DNA from: Candidatus Nanosynbacter sp. HMT-352
GTDB lineage: Bacteria > Patescibacteriota > Saccharimonadia > Saccharimonadales > Saccharimonadaceae
Length of the DNA stretch: 64,000 bases
NCBI RefSeq assembly: GCF_021222645.1
Contig: NZ_CP089520.1
Coordinates: forward strand, 186,001-250,000
Direction of reading: 5' to 3'
In this document: positions 1 through 8,246 of the stretch, one piece after another
Numbering within the stretch: the stretch's first letter is position 1
Layout: the number at the start of each line of letters is the position of its first letter
The notes under the pieces: model-generated
The model's database searches: none
What the model saw: the letters and a program-made list of their open reading frames with translations, nothing else
What the model was told of the DNA's origin: nothing
Made by a program: the position numbers and the translations under genes

Positions 1-2221
1 TAGGGATTTTGACATTTTTGGTGCCGTTGGTGATATATGGACCGAATCGACCATTGAGAACCTTAATTCCATCTGGGAATTCGGCAATATTCTTAGCGGC
101 TTCGGCTTCTAATTTGGCGGCGTAAAGTTCACGCGCCTTTTCTAAAGTAATGCTGTGCGGGTCTTCTGGCTTAATGGAAACGAACAATTTACCGACTTGA
201 ATATACGGACCAAACCGGCCAATGTTTGCTTTGATGTCTTGACCATCCTCTGTTTGACCGACAATGCGAGGTAACTTGAACATTTCCAATGCTTGCTCTA
301 AGGTTACTGTTTCAATCTTTGCGCCTTTTGGAAGCGGCGCAAAACGAGGCTTATCTTCATCTTCAGTTGCGCCCAGTTGCAGCATTGGACCGAAACGACC
401 GAATCTTGCAATGATTGGTTTATTTGTTTTTGGGTCAATTCCCACTTCGCGATTAGCGCCGACCTTACTTCGGTCAATTCCGCCAGATTGTTCGATTAAT
501 TTATGGAAAGGTGTGTAAAATCCGTGCAACATTGTGCTTTTTTCCAGATCAGCACCAGCAATTTTGTCAAATTCCGTTTCAACATTGGCGGTAAAATCGT
601 AATCGACAATTTGCGTGAAATGGTCCGTCAGGAAATCGGCAATCAGTTCGCCGCTTGGCGTTGGAATAAGCTTGCCGCGTGTCGAGCCGGTTTTTTCCTG
701 GACAATACTTCGACTAACTTCCTCACCGTTATAGTTCAGGACAATCACATCTCGTGGCTGACCTTCGCTGTCGCCTTTTTCAACATAGCCGCGAGTTTGA
801 ATAGTGTCAATAATCGTAGCGTAAGTTGACGGACGACCGATACCGAGATCTTCCAGTTTCTTGACTAGCGAACCTTCGGTGTAGCGAGCTGGTGGTCGTG
901 TAAATGTTTGACGAGCTGTAATGTCGTGAGAGTTGACTCCATCGCCAGACTGTAACTTTGGCAGAAGCTCATCTTTATTACCGCCGTAAACGCGCAAAAA
1001 TCCATCAAACGTAATGACTTCGCCCTTTGCCTCAAACTGAGCGGGTTTTTTGCTCTTAGGTAAATTATCGCCTTTGATGTCAATTGTGATGGTTGTCTTT
1101 TCTAGCTTCGCTGGCGACATTTGTGACGCTAAAGTTCGGCGTCGAATTAGGTCGTATAATTTCTGATCATAGCTATTGTTGGATGCAGTTTCCAGAGTGA
1201 TGTCCGTCGGGCGAATGGCTTCGTGAGCTTCTTGGGCGGACGCAGATTTGGTCTTAAATTTGCGAACCGTTGAGTAATCTGGACCGTAAAGACGCTTGAT
1301 AAAATCGGTGGCCGCCGCGATGGCTTGGCCGCTCAAATTCACCGAGTCGGTACGCATATAGGTGATTTTTCCGTCTTGATACAATTTTTGCGCCGAGGCC
1401 ATGGTTGCTTTGGAGCTGAAGCCGAGTTTAGAGTTGGCTTCCTGTTGTAGGGTTGAAGTGGTAAATGGTGCCGCTGGATTTCTTGCCCCAGGAGTTTTTG
1501 AGATATCACTAACAATAAATTCGGCAGGTTTCAGGCTATTTAAGAACTCGTAAGCTGCTTCTTCTGTATCGAATTTTTGATTTAACTCAGCCTTAAATTC
1601 CTGATTATCGTGAATAAAAATGGCGGTAACTTTAAATTGAGAATTGCCCTCAAACTTCATAATTTCTCGTTCGCGCTCGACCAGTAATCGCACCGCTGGA
1701 CTCTGAACGCGACCAGCCGACTTTCCGCCGGGAACTTTTTGCCAGACGACTGGACTAAGCTCAAAACCAACCAGTCGGTCAAGAATTTGCCTGGCTTGTT
1801 GCGCCTGAACCAAATTCATATCCACAGTTCGCGGATTCTTAATTGCATTGGTTATGGCATCTTTGGTGATCTCATGAAAAACAATTCGCTTGGTTGTTTC
1901 AATTGGAAGATCCAGCACCTTACATAAGTGCCAAGCAATAGCCTCTCCTTCGCGGTCTTCATCGGTTGCGAGCCAAACATTTTCCTTGCCAACTGCCTTG
2001 ACATTTCTCTTTAGTTCGGTGATAACTTTCTTTTTTTCAGGATCAACTTCATAAATTGCAAAAAAATCGTTAGCCACGTCAATCGGCGGCGTTCCATCCT
2101 TCGTCTTTTTAACAATCGAGCGAATATGCCCCACGCTGGACAAGACGTGAAAATCCTTACCGAGATATTTCTCGATGGTTTTAGCTTTGGCTGGTGACTC
2201 GACGATAACGAGATTTTTCAT
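1..2221 (-). CDS. topA: DNA topoisomerase I (type IA), 3' end outside window
   Basis: Relaxes negatively supercoiled DNA by transient single-strand breakage. About 740 codons are visible; the C-terminus lies beyond base 1. The N-terminus opens with a Toprim glutamate motif (VIVESPAKAKT). The catalytic tyrosine is residue 288 in ITYMRTDS (codon at 1358-1360). The visible C-terminal part carries repeats of the type GRFGPYI (at least three between bases 1 and 450), typical of the topoisomerase C-terminal repeat rather than cysteine zinc fingers; no CxxC pairs were seen. The start ATG at 2221 follows a TATAAT box (2230-2235) after 8 nt, so the mRNA is probably leaderless. The gene is left out of simple complete-ORF lists because it is truncated. 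Confidence 0.95.
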   Translation of the reverse strand, partial: MKNLVIVESPAKAKTIEKYLGKDFHVLSSVGHIRSIVKKTKDGTPPIDVANDFFAIYEVDPEKKKVITELKRNVKAVGKENVWLATDEDREGEAIAWHLCKVLDLPIETTKRIVFHEITKDAITNAIKNPRTVDMNLVQAQQARQILDRLVGFELSPVVWQKVPGGKSAGRVQSPAVRLLVEREREIMKFEGNSQFKVTAIFIHDNQEFKAELNQKFDTEEAAYEFLNSLKPAEFIVSDISKTPGARNPAAPFTTSTLQQEANSKLGFSSKATMASAQKLYQDGKITYMRTDSVNLSGQAIAAATDFIKRLYGPDYSTVRKFKTKSASAQEAHEAIRPTDITLETASNNSYDQKLYDLIRRRTLASQMSPAKLEKTTITIDIKGDNLPKSKKPAQFEAKGEVITFDGFLRVYGGNKDELLPKLQSGDGVNSHDITARQTFTRPPARYTEGSLVKKLEDLGIGRPSTYATIIDTIQTRGYVEKGDSEGQPRDVIVLNYNGEEVSRSIVQEKTGSTRGKLIPTPSGELIADFLTDHFTQIVDYDFTANVETEFDKIAGADLEKSTMLHGFYTPFHKLIEQSGGIDRSKVGANREVGIDPKTNKPIIARFGRFGPMLQLGATEDEDKPRFAPLPKGAKIETVTLEQALEMFKLPRIVGQTEDGQDIKANIGRFGPYIQVGKLFVSIKPEDPHSITLEKARELYAAKLEAEAAKNIAEFPDGIKVLNGRFGPYITNGTKNVKIP

Positions 2222-2272
2222 AACTTTATATTATAACAAATCACTATCTGGCTACAACCGCAAAGTGAATTA

Positions 2273-2965
2273 TTACGAGCGACCACTGAGGCGACCGAGC
2301 ATTGCCATTGATCCAAGACTGCGATTAACATCTGCTATTTGGCGTTGTTTTTCTTTTTCCGAGTCGCCGTTAATTGCTCGTTTTATGTAGGTGCATGTTG
2401 CGTGCGCAGCGAACGGAAGTGAAGCGGCGAATGCTCCAGCCCCTAGTTTACGTAGAATCTCGGCGAGTTTTGGATTTTTGTCTTGCTCGGCAATATGGGC
2501 TGCAATATAAGATATCAAAGTAATTGTCTCTCCTGCCATGGCTAGTTTTCCTGATTTGGTCGGTCGAGTTTCGCCTTTCTCCTTGCTGCGTAAATTAGCA
2601 ATTCCCGTAGCCCCAGTGTTTATCAAGTTTAGCGTCGCAACAATACCAAGAACATGCTTTGGAGCCAACCCTTTTTTGTTCATTTCATAGAGAATTTTTG
2701 CCATAACTATTTTATCTGTTGTGGCATCTAAGGCTGCTCCAAAATTGCTAGTCTGTCCTGTCGTGCGTGCTACTTTGCCGTCCAAGACGTCAGCTAATCG
2801 CCCGACCGCGCATTCCACCAACCCTTCAGCTGTATCGATTTTCTTGGATCCGTGTATCGCTAAAGCGGCGCCAGTCATGCTTATAAAATTAGGAATGGTA
2901 AAAACGTCTTTGGTGACTTTACTGACGGTAGGAGATGTTTCTCGGCCTTTTTTCATATTCCGCAT
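2273..2965 (-). CDS. CDP-alcohol phosphatidyltransferase family protein
   Basis: Membrane enzyme family that transfers a phosphoalcohol from a CDP-alcohol, usually in phospholipid synthesis. The 230-residue product carries the full family signature: D59, D62-G63, A66-R67, then G76, D80 and D84 with the correct spacing (DxxDGxxAR x8 GxxxDxxxD). Hydrophobic stretches flank the motif, and the C-terminal quarter is charged and Arg/Lys-rich. The acceptor (glycerol phosphate, inositol phosphate or other) cannot be told from the motif. A second in-frame ATG four codons in is an alternative start. It lies between topA and dprA on the same strand, with a 29-nt gap to dprA. Confidence 0.85.
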   Translation of the reverse strand: MRNMKKGRETSPTVSKVTKDVFTIPNFISMTGAALAIHGSKKIDTAEGLVECAVGRLADVLDGKVARTTGQTSNFGAALDATTDKIVMAKILYEMNKKGLAPKHVLGIVATLNLINTGATGIANLRSKEKGETRPTKSGKLAMAGETITLISYIAAHIAEQDKNPKLAEILRKLGAGAFAASLPFAAHATCTYIKRAINGDSEKEKQRQIADVNRSLGSMAMLGRLSGRS

Positions 2966-2994
2966 AATAACATTAATTTGTCAAAATAGCAATA

Positions 2995-3864
2995 TTATCG
3001 TAATGTCCAGTTGTTTGATCCGAGAGGTTTGATAACGCCGTTGATTTCCAGCATAGTTAACGCCGTGGCGAAGTCTGATGCGGATAGGCCGGATTTTTGT
3101 TGGATTTCATCGCCGTCACGAAGCCCTTCTGAGATGAGTTTTATGATAATAGCTTCTTCAATTGTTGCGCTGGCTGCTAATTCTTGACCGTTGTCTTTTT
3201 GCAATTTTTCTGGCGCGATGATTGATAAAACATCGTCGGCGTCTGTCACCAAATACGCCCCTTGTTTTAATAAGGTATTGCAGCCAGCCGACAACGGGCT
3301 GGTTATATTTCCGGGAACTACAAACAAATCTCTTCCCTGATTTAGTGCGTGAGAGGCGGTGTTCAGTGTACCACTTCGCTCGGCGGCTTCGGTGATAATA
3401 ATTCCGTCAGCTAGTCCACTAACCAGCCGATTGCGCTCCAGAAAACTCCAGCGGTTAACTATTTTATTATCGCCCTTCATCCATTCCGAAATGACCGCTC
3501 CGCCCTGCTTTATAATGTCCATGGCTAGTTGGTAATTTGTCCTTGGAGAAATATCCGGAAGCTCGTTTGGCACGACAGCTACAACTGTGCCGCCAGCCTC
3601 AATGGCAGCTTTTTGGGCAATACAGTCCACGCCTAGTGCTAGCCCGCTCACGATTACACATCCGGCTTTTGCCAGATCTGTTGCTAATCGCTCGGTCACT
3701 TCTTTTCCGTAGGCAGATGGCTTACGGGACCCGACGATTGATACGACTGGCGCCTTTGTTTCCGGCAACTTTCCTATATAACATAAGCTTTTTGGCGAAT
3801 TGGCAATATTTGTTAATCTCTGGGAGAAAATATGCTCATCTGGTAGAATTCTATTGATTTCCAT
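2995..3864 (-). CDS. dprA: DNA-processing protein DprA
   Basis: Loads RecA on incoming single-stranded DNA during natural transformation. The product has about 289 residues. The Rossmann-fold core is clear: SIVGSRKPSAYG, then SGLALGVDCIAQ, then ERNRLVSGLADGIIITEA and SGTLNTA. The last ~60 residues form a probable winged-helix domain. I chose the ATG at 3864 (MEINRI); an upstream in-frame GTG at 3891 would add nine hydrophobic residues that look non-native. The region upstream holds a strong promoter pointing the other way (3885-3913). The length is short but normal for a DprA lacking the N-terminal SAM domain. Its presence suggests competence for DNA uptake. Confidence 0.93.
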   Translation of the reverse strand: MEINRILPDEHIFSQRLTNIANSPKSLCYIGKLPETKAPVVSIVGSRKPSAYGKEVTERLATDLAKAGCVIVSGLALGVDCIAQKAAIEAGGTVVAVVPNELPDISPRTNYQLAMDIIKQGGAVISEWMKGDNKIVNRWSFLERNRLVSGLADGIIITEAAERSGTLNTASHALNQGRDLFVVPGNITSPLSAGCNTLLKQGAYLVTDADDVLSIIAPEKLQKDNGQELAASATIEEAIIIKLISEGLRDGDEIQQKSGLSASDFATALTMLEINGVIKPLGSNNWTLR

Positions 3865-3884
3865 AAAAAATGTGGTAAAAAGTA

Positions 3885-3913
3885 TTGACACTTTGTCAAA
3901 TGTTTGCTATAAT
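3885..3913 (+). promoter_or_regulatory. Strong consensus promoter for a structured RNA
   Basis: TTGACA at 3885-3890, a 17-nt spacer and TATAAT at 3908-3913, preceded by TGC (extended -10). This is the closest match to consensus in the window. The -35 lies inside a dyad TTGACA-CTT-TGTCAA (3885-3899), which could be an operator. Nothing coding follows on this strand, so it most likely drives the RNA ending at the terminator at 4187-4229. Confidence 0.85.
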
Positions 3914-3919
3914 CAAGGA

Positions 3920-4229
3920 CGATTGGTTAAGTAATAATTAACCAAACGCACCTTATACCCCCTATTCTAACTATATGTTAGGTTGCGCGCAATGGCATTA
4001 AGTATTCTTACCCTCCACTTTTTGCGGTTCAACGTTACGCGCATACTAACCCCTTTAACTGCCCTTTTTCAAAGGCGACCTCTGTTAATGTGAGTACGAA
4101 ATTGTATTGATAGTCATCAGGCGCGGACTTTTGGAGTTTTAGTCGCGACGCTTCACTGATACGGTAGCTCGGGTGGGTTGAAGGGTAAAAAAGCGTCAGG
4201 TGATGCCCACCCTTACCTGGCGCTTTTTT
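3920..4229 (+). ncRNA. Probable stand-alone structured RNA of about 310 nt, family unknown
   Basis: No credible coding frame is present, but the stretch has a consensus promoter and an intrinsic terminator. Helices visible by eye: TTGGTTAA/TTAACCAA (3923-3930 with 3938-3945), CTAAC/GTTAG (3967-3971 with 3977-3981), CGCGGACT/AGTCGCG (4122-4129 with 4141-4147, one bulge) closed by ATCAG/CTGAT (4116-4120 with 4156-4160). GGGTGGG (4171-4177) is fully complementary to CCCACCC (4206-4212) in the terminator loop, so a pseudoknot is possible. I looked for tmRNA, RNase P, SRP and 6S signatures and found none. The neighbouring genes dprA and fur are both on the other strand, so this is not a leader of either. 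Confidence 0.6.
4187..4229. terminator. Bidirectional intrinsic terminator
   Basis: A 15-bp stem (AAAAAAGCGTCAGGT with ACCTGGCGCTTTTTT, one G-U pair) around a 13-nt loop. Its T-run serves the plus-strand RNA, and its A-run serves the minus-strand fur gene that ends at 4241. Confidence 0.88.
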
Positions 4230-4240
4230 GTTGGGAAAAA

Positions 4241-4654
4241 TTATTTATTTTCTATAATATGTCGGCACTTTTCGCAAATACCTTCCAGCTCAAAGTGGTG
4301 TTTTGTGACTATGAAATTATGTTTTTTACCAATGAGATCTATGAGTTTTTCGAGCTCTTGTAATTGTATAGGTTCGGCATTTTGACAATTGATGCAGTAT
4401 AGATGGTGATGATGCGGTATAAAAGGTTCTGCTAACTCGTAATAATTCTTCCAACCAATAGTTATAGTGTTTATAATGTTCAGAGTATCGAACATTAGTA
4501 GCGTGCGGTAAATGCTGGCACGGTTAATGTTTTTGCAGTTTTTCGCAATATCGCCGACCGTAAGAGGCACATCTGAATTTCGTAGGATGTCAAATACTTG
4601 CTGACGGGGTTTTGTCAGGCGAAGATTGTGGCGTTCAAATATTTCATTTAACAT
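4241..4654 (-). CDS. Fur-family metal-responsive transcriptional regulator
   Basis: A 137-residue DNA-binding repressor of the Fur/Zur/PerR family. An N-terminal winged helix (LTKPRQQVFDIL, then SIYRTLLMFDTL) is followed by a dimerisation domain with a histidine cluster H81-H84. Two structural zinc CxxC pairs are visible: C87/C90 and C127/C130. Which metal it senses cannot be decided from sequence; the neighbouring permease/YcgQ genes would fit zinc or another transition metal. A 19-bp inverted repeat lies just upstream (4679-4697) and may be its operator, which would make it autoregulated. Its 3' end uses the bidirectional terminator at 4187-4229. Confidence 0.9.
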   Translation of the reverse strand: MLNEIFERHNLRLTKPRQQVFDILRNSDVPLTVGDIAKNCKNINRASIYRTLLMFDTLNIINTITIGWKNYYELAEPFIPHHHHLYCINCQNAEPIQLQELEKLIDLIGKKHNFIVTKHHFELEGICEKCRHIIENK

Positions 4655-4678
4655 AGCGTTATCAATAGTTTATAACTT

Positions 4679-4697
4679 ATTGCAACAAGTGTGCAAT
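4679..4697. promoter_or_regulatory. Inverted repeat upstream of fur, possible operator
   Basis: ATTGCA and TGCAAT in inverted orientation, 7 nt apart (19 bp in total), between the fur start and the end of the YcgQ-like gene. The size and position fit a Fur-family operator, but the sequence is not a textbook Fur, Zur or PerR box. Confidence 0.4.
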
Positions 4698-4701
4698 AGA
4701 C

Positions 4702-5436
4702 CTACAGTCCGAGTAATTCATAAGGATATTTGGGCTGGTTGATTTTTGTGATATGCGCGTCGGTTATGACGTATTCAGCTTGACTATTAACGATTTTTTG
4801 CGACAATTTACCCTTGACGATTAGCCATGTTCCATCTGGGTAGTCTGTCGAAAAGTTTTTCTCGACCAGGATTTTCATAGGCACGCTGTCAACAGTGCAG
4901 CAACTTATAACGTATCTGGCAATATTGAAGTAATTATAGCCGTAGTTTTTTAATAGATCATTTGAAACGAAGCCAGTAATGGTGATATTTTTACCGTTAA
5001 AATAAGCGGCTTCTTTACAGGAATTTATGGCGGTTTTCCAGCGGTTTATTGAGATTGTAGAAGAGTTCTCTTTCGGCTGAGGTGTTTCGCAACGACTTTC
5101 GGGATCAATAATTACAGGGCTTTCTTTTTGCGCGAGGCTGCTTGGAGAAAGTGGTTTTGGTGGCAATATATATCCGACTGAGAGTATAATTGCTGCAAAA
5201 TAAGATATCGGAGTAATTTTTTTCAAGCTAATTCTAGATTTGTCTTTTGCGGGTTTATTTTTTAATTGCAACATTATATCAATAAGCAAAAGTATAACGC
5301 CGATTACGCTAATTACGACCGCGAATGTGTGATAGCGTGGATGAATGTAAAAGCCGAGTTGGTCACGCCAAGCTAATAGCAAAATATATACACAAATGAT
5401 AATTCCGCCAATTGATTTGGTAAGATTAGCGTACAT
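4702..5436 (-). CDS. YcgQ-like (TIGR03943/DUF1980-type) membrane protein
   Basis: About 244 residues from the ATG at 5436 (MYANLT); an upstream ATG at 5460 would overlap the permease by 35 nt instead of 11. Three hydrophobic segments near the N-terminus are followed by a soluble C-terminal domain with two well-conserved-looking stretches (NGKNITITGFV and ISCCTVDSVPMKILVE, with paired cysteines). This arrangement matches the partner subunit usually encoded next to YcgR/DUF318-type permeases. It overlaps the upstream permease gene, so the two are translationally coupled. The role is unknown; the CC pair and the nearby Fur gene suggest metal handling (inference). Confidence 0.75.
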   Translation of the reverse strand: MYANLTKSIGGIIICVYILLLAWRDQLGFYIHPRYHTFAVVISVIGVILLLIDIMLQLKNKPAKDKSRISLKKITPISYFAAIILSVGYILPPKPLSPSSLAQKESPVIIDPESRCETPQPKENSSTISINRWKTAINSCKEAAYFNGKNITITGFVSNDLLKNYGYNYFNIARYVISCCTVDSVPMKILVEKNFSTDYPDGTWLIVKGKLSQKIVNSQAEYVITDAHITKINQPKYPYELLGL

Positions 5437-6469
5437 ATAAATTAACTCCCAGCCCGACAATTAATGATAAGACGAATACAGTTAAGGTAATTGTTGCAAT
5501 AAATTTCCAGCGAAAAGTTGTTTTTAACAACGTAATCATTTTAATGTCTATCATCGGTCCGAATAGCAAGAAAGATAAAATTGAGCCTGTCGTGAAATTT
5601 CGCACATAAGCAAGTGCGAAGAACGCGTCGATGCTGGAACATATCGAAATGACGAAACTTAGCGTGATCATGGATATGACTGATAGGAAAATGTCGCCAC
5701 CGACAGCGTTTATGATGAATCGCGGAACGAAGATTTGTGTGGCAGCTGCGATGCTAGCACCTAAGGCTAACATAGTAAATAATTGCCAGAATTCATTGCG
5801 TGATGAGCTGAATATGTTTGATAATTTTGAATCGTGGCTATGAGGGTGGCAAAGTTTTTCGAACTCTGGATTAATGATGGAATCTTCCTTAAAAAAGCTG
5901 ACGATAAAAGCGGTTATTTGTACGATAATTAGCGCAAAAATAATTCGCCACCAAACCATTCGGGTGTCAAAACTGAAGGCGGTCATGGTTGAAATTATGG
6001 TTATCGGGTTTATGATTGGTGCGGCGAAAAGAAAGCTAATAACGTCGGCAGGTTTTAATCCGTTCGCTATTAAGCTGCGTGCAATTGGCACGTTACCACA
6101 TTCGCACACGGGTAAAATTAGCCCGATCATAGAGAGTGCAATTCGTCGAAGAAAGGCGTTTTTTGGTAACATTTTGAAGACATCTTTTGATGATAAAAAG
6201 TATCTGATAAGCGCGGATATGATAATTCCTAAAATTAAGAATGGGACCGCCTCGACAATTACGCTTAGCGTTAGCGTGATGAAATCTTGTAATGACGGAA
6301 GTAATTTATTGTACAATTCTGCAAATTCTCCGTTTAATAACATGACGCCGAATCGTGAGCTGAATTGATAAATAGAAATTATAAGGACGCCAAAAACCAC
6401 CCAACCGATCAACTCGCTGTTGGCTGATAAAAACTTTTTTATGCGACCGTCTGGCGATTTTTGTGCCAT
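5426..6469 (-). CDS. Permease of the UPF0718 (DUF318, YcgR-like) family
   Basis: A 347-residue polytopic membrane protein with about eight hydrophobic segments in two halves. The family motif PVCECGNVPIARSL lies in the first half, and AAPIINPITIISTMTAF follows. Family members are permeases linked to metal or metalloid export (ArsP is a distant relative); no substrate is assigned here. The cysteine pair in CECG could bind metal. A histidine-containing loop (CHPHSHDS) separates the halves. The start at 6469 lies 7 nt after a TATAAT (6477-6482), so it is likely leaderless. It heads an operon with the YcgQ-like gene and possibly fur. Confidence 0.85.
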   Translation of the reverse strand: MAQKSPDGRIKKFLSANSELIGWVVFGVLIISIYQFSSRFGVMLLNGEFAELYNKLLPSLQDFITLTLSVIVEAVPFLILGIIISALIRYFLSSKDVFKMLPKNAFLRRIALSMIGLILPVCECGNVPIARSLIANGLKPADVISFLFAAPIINPITIISTMTAFSFDTRMVWWRIIFALIIVQITAFIVSFFKEDSIINPEFEKLCHPHSHDSKLSNIFSSSRNEFWQLFTMLALGASIAAATQIFVPRFIINAVGGDIFLSVISMITLSFVISICSSIDAFFALAYVRNFTTGSILSFLLFGPMIDIKMITLLKTTFRWKFIATITLTVFVLSLIVGLGVNLYVR

Positions 6470-6512
6470 ATATAAAATTATACTCCATGCTTATATGTTA
6501 TACTAAATCAAT

Positions 6513-7634
6513 ATGAAGCATCTTTTACATTCACATCATCCGTTTCGGATTTTCTGGTTTTCGGTCCTATTAACCTTAGGTTTGGGTAGCTTAATTTTTA
6601 GCCATATGGGCGTTAGCGGTCTTTGGCTATTTACTATTTTAGTGGTTTTGGAAGTTACGTTTAGCTTCGACAACGCGGTGATAAATAGCAAGGTCTTGGC
6701 GGGAATGAGCCAAGTTTGGCAGAAAATATTCTTAACTGTTGGTATTTTCATGGCTGTGTTTGTTGTTCGATTTATATTGCCAATTGCTATCGTGATGATT
6801 GCAAGCGGCCACGGATTTATAGATGTTGTCAATATGGCGCTTCATAAGCCTGTTGAGTATGGCGAGATCCTGCATGAGGCGTCGCCGATGATTGACGCGT
6901 TTGGTGGTGCGTTTTTGATTATGATTGGGCTTAGTTATTTCATCGATTACAACAAGCGTGTCCACTGGATGCGACATGTTGAGCCGATTTTAGCGAAGGC
7001 TGGGCGATTTGAGAATTTTAAGGTGTGTATAATGCTTAGCGTGGCGGCTGTCTTGTATTTTACGGTTGAGGCGCCGCATAAATCTTTGGTGTTGATTTCA
7101 GCAGTTCTTGGAATTGTGCTGCATATTGGGTTGGAGCTATTCGGGTCATTTTTTCATGAAGATGACGCGAAGTCCGTTAAGATTAAAACTGGTTGGGCGG
7201 CGTTCGCTAGCTTGTTATATTTGGAGATTCTGGACGCTAGCTTTAGTTTTGACGGCGTGATTGGTGCGTTCGCCATTACCAACAGCGTGCTGCTAATCGT
7301 GGCTGGACTGGGCGCTGGGGCAATTTGGGTCCGATCGCTAACCGTATATTTGTTGCGAACAGGTGCGCTTAGTAAATATAAATATTTGGAAAATGGCGCT
7401 CACTGGGCAATTATGGCGCTCGGCGTGATGATGATTGCCAAATTATTCCACTTGGAATTGCCGGAATGGGCGACGGGCGGCTTGGGTTTGTTGTTCGTGA
7501 GTTTAGCGGTCGGCAGCAGCATATTGGAAGCCCGATCTATCAATCTGCAAGAAGCTGCGGCTACAAAATTACATCAAGCCGAAGAGCAATTGAAGAACGG
7601 CGCGTCAAAAATTGTGCCGCGAAAACGACGCTAG
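6513..7634 (+). CDS. DUF475 (TerC-like) integral membrane protein
   Basis: 373 residues with about nine transmembrane segments. TerC-type features are clear: LEVTFSFDNAVINSKVLAGM in the first half, and LEILDASFSFDGVIGAFAIT in the second, each supplying acidic residues inside the membrane. TerC/DUF475 proteins are linked to metal ion efflux or protein metalation. The C-terminal ~40 residues are basic and cytoplasmic. The start ATG lies 8 nt after TATACT (6499-6504). The gene is divergent from the permease, with only 43 bp shared between the two start codons. Confidence 0.87.
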   Translation: MKHLLHSHHPFRIFWFSVLLTLGLGSLIFSHMGVSGLWLFTILVVLEVTFSFDNAVINSKVLAGMSQVWQKIFLTVGIFMAVFVVRFILPIAIVMIASGHGFIDVVNMALHKPVEYGEILHEASPMIDAFGGAFLIMIGLSYFIDYNKRVHWMRHVEPILAKAGRFENFKVCIMLSVAAVLYFTVEAPHKSLVLISAVLGIVLHIGLELFGSFFHEDDAKSVKIKTGWAAFASLLYLEILDASFSFDGVIGAFAITNSVLLIVAGLGAGAIWVRSLTVYLLRTGALSKYKYLENGAHWAIMALGVMMIAKLFHLELPEWATGGLGLLFVSLAVGSSILEARSINLQEAAATKLHQAEEQLKNGASKIVPRKRR

Positions 7635-7642
7635 AATCTGGT

Positions 7643-8203
7643 TTAATATTTTATACTGAACGGCTCGATAGTTCCGTTGATGAACTTCTCGATCAAATTA
7701 ACTGATTCGGGTAATATCCAGCTTTGGAGAATCTTTTGCTCGTCTGAGTTGAATTTACCCAGGACAAAATCTACGTCACCAACTTGACGTCTGAGTAAAT
7801 TGTCTGTGCCAATACGAATGTGCCAAAAATCTGATCCAACGTGAGCGTGAAGGGATTTCAGTCCGTTACTGCCTGCGTCTCGTCCGCCTTTACGAGTTCT
7901 AATTTTACCAAAGTCCAGCGCCGTGTCATCGTGAATAATTAGTAAATCATCCAATGTCAATTTGTAAAAATCTAAGATTGCTCGGGCGGAAATTCCGACC
8001 TCGTTGTAAAAAGTAGTTGGCTTAACTAGTAGGATTTTTTCTCCAGAAATATTGAGTTCGGCGATATCGGCGGAAAATTTCGGCTTATTCGAAAAGGTTT
8101 TTCCCTGTTCTGATGCAAATTTATTAATAGCCAAAAACCCGGCATTATGCCGCGTGTTCGTGTATTTTTCGCCTGGATTTCCCAACGCTAAGATGACTTT
8201 CAT
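7643..8203 (-). CDS. pth: Peptidyl-tRNA hydrolase
   Basis: Releases peptides from peptidyl-tRNA dropped by stalled ribosomes. At 186 residues it has the usual length. The N-terminus LGNPGEKYTNTRHNAGF contains the catalytic histidine (H19) and the conserved Asn; HDDTALDFGKIR and RKGGRDAGSNGLKS are the other family blocks. The ATG at 8203 follows TATACT (8210-8215) by 6 nt. It is convergent with the DUF475 gene, with 8 nt between stops, and divergent from the COG0523 gene. Confidence 0.96.
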   Translation of the reverse strand: MKVILALGNPGEKYTNTRHNAGFLAINKFASEQGKTFSNKPKFSADIAELNISGEKILLVKPTTFYNEVGISARAILDFYKLTLDDLLIIHDDTALDFGKIRTRKGGRDAGSNGLKSLHAHVGSDFWHIRIGTDNLLRRQVGDVDFVLGKFNSDEQKILQSWILPESVNLIEKFINGTIEPFSIKY

Positions 8204-8246
8204 AGACTTAGTATATCACCTTGTGAAAATGACGTATAATAAGCAT

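Noticed and set aside
3920..4229. RNase P RNA, SRP RNA, 6S RNA or a riboswitch
   Set aside because: None of the conserved core segments were found on either strand, and no gene follows on the plus strand that a riboswitch could control.
8052..8246. N-terminal extension of the COG0523 GTPase into pth
   Set aside because: The extension is antisense to the pth start and upstream of the gene's own TATAAT, so it cannot be in the mRNA predicted here.
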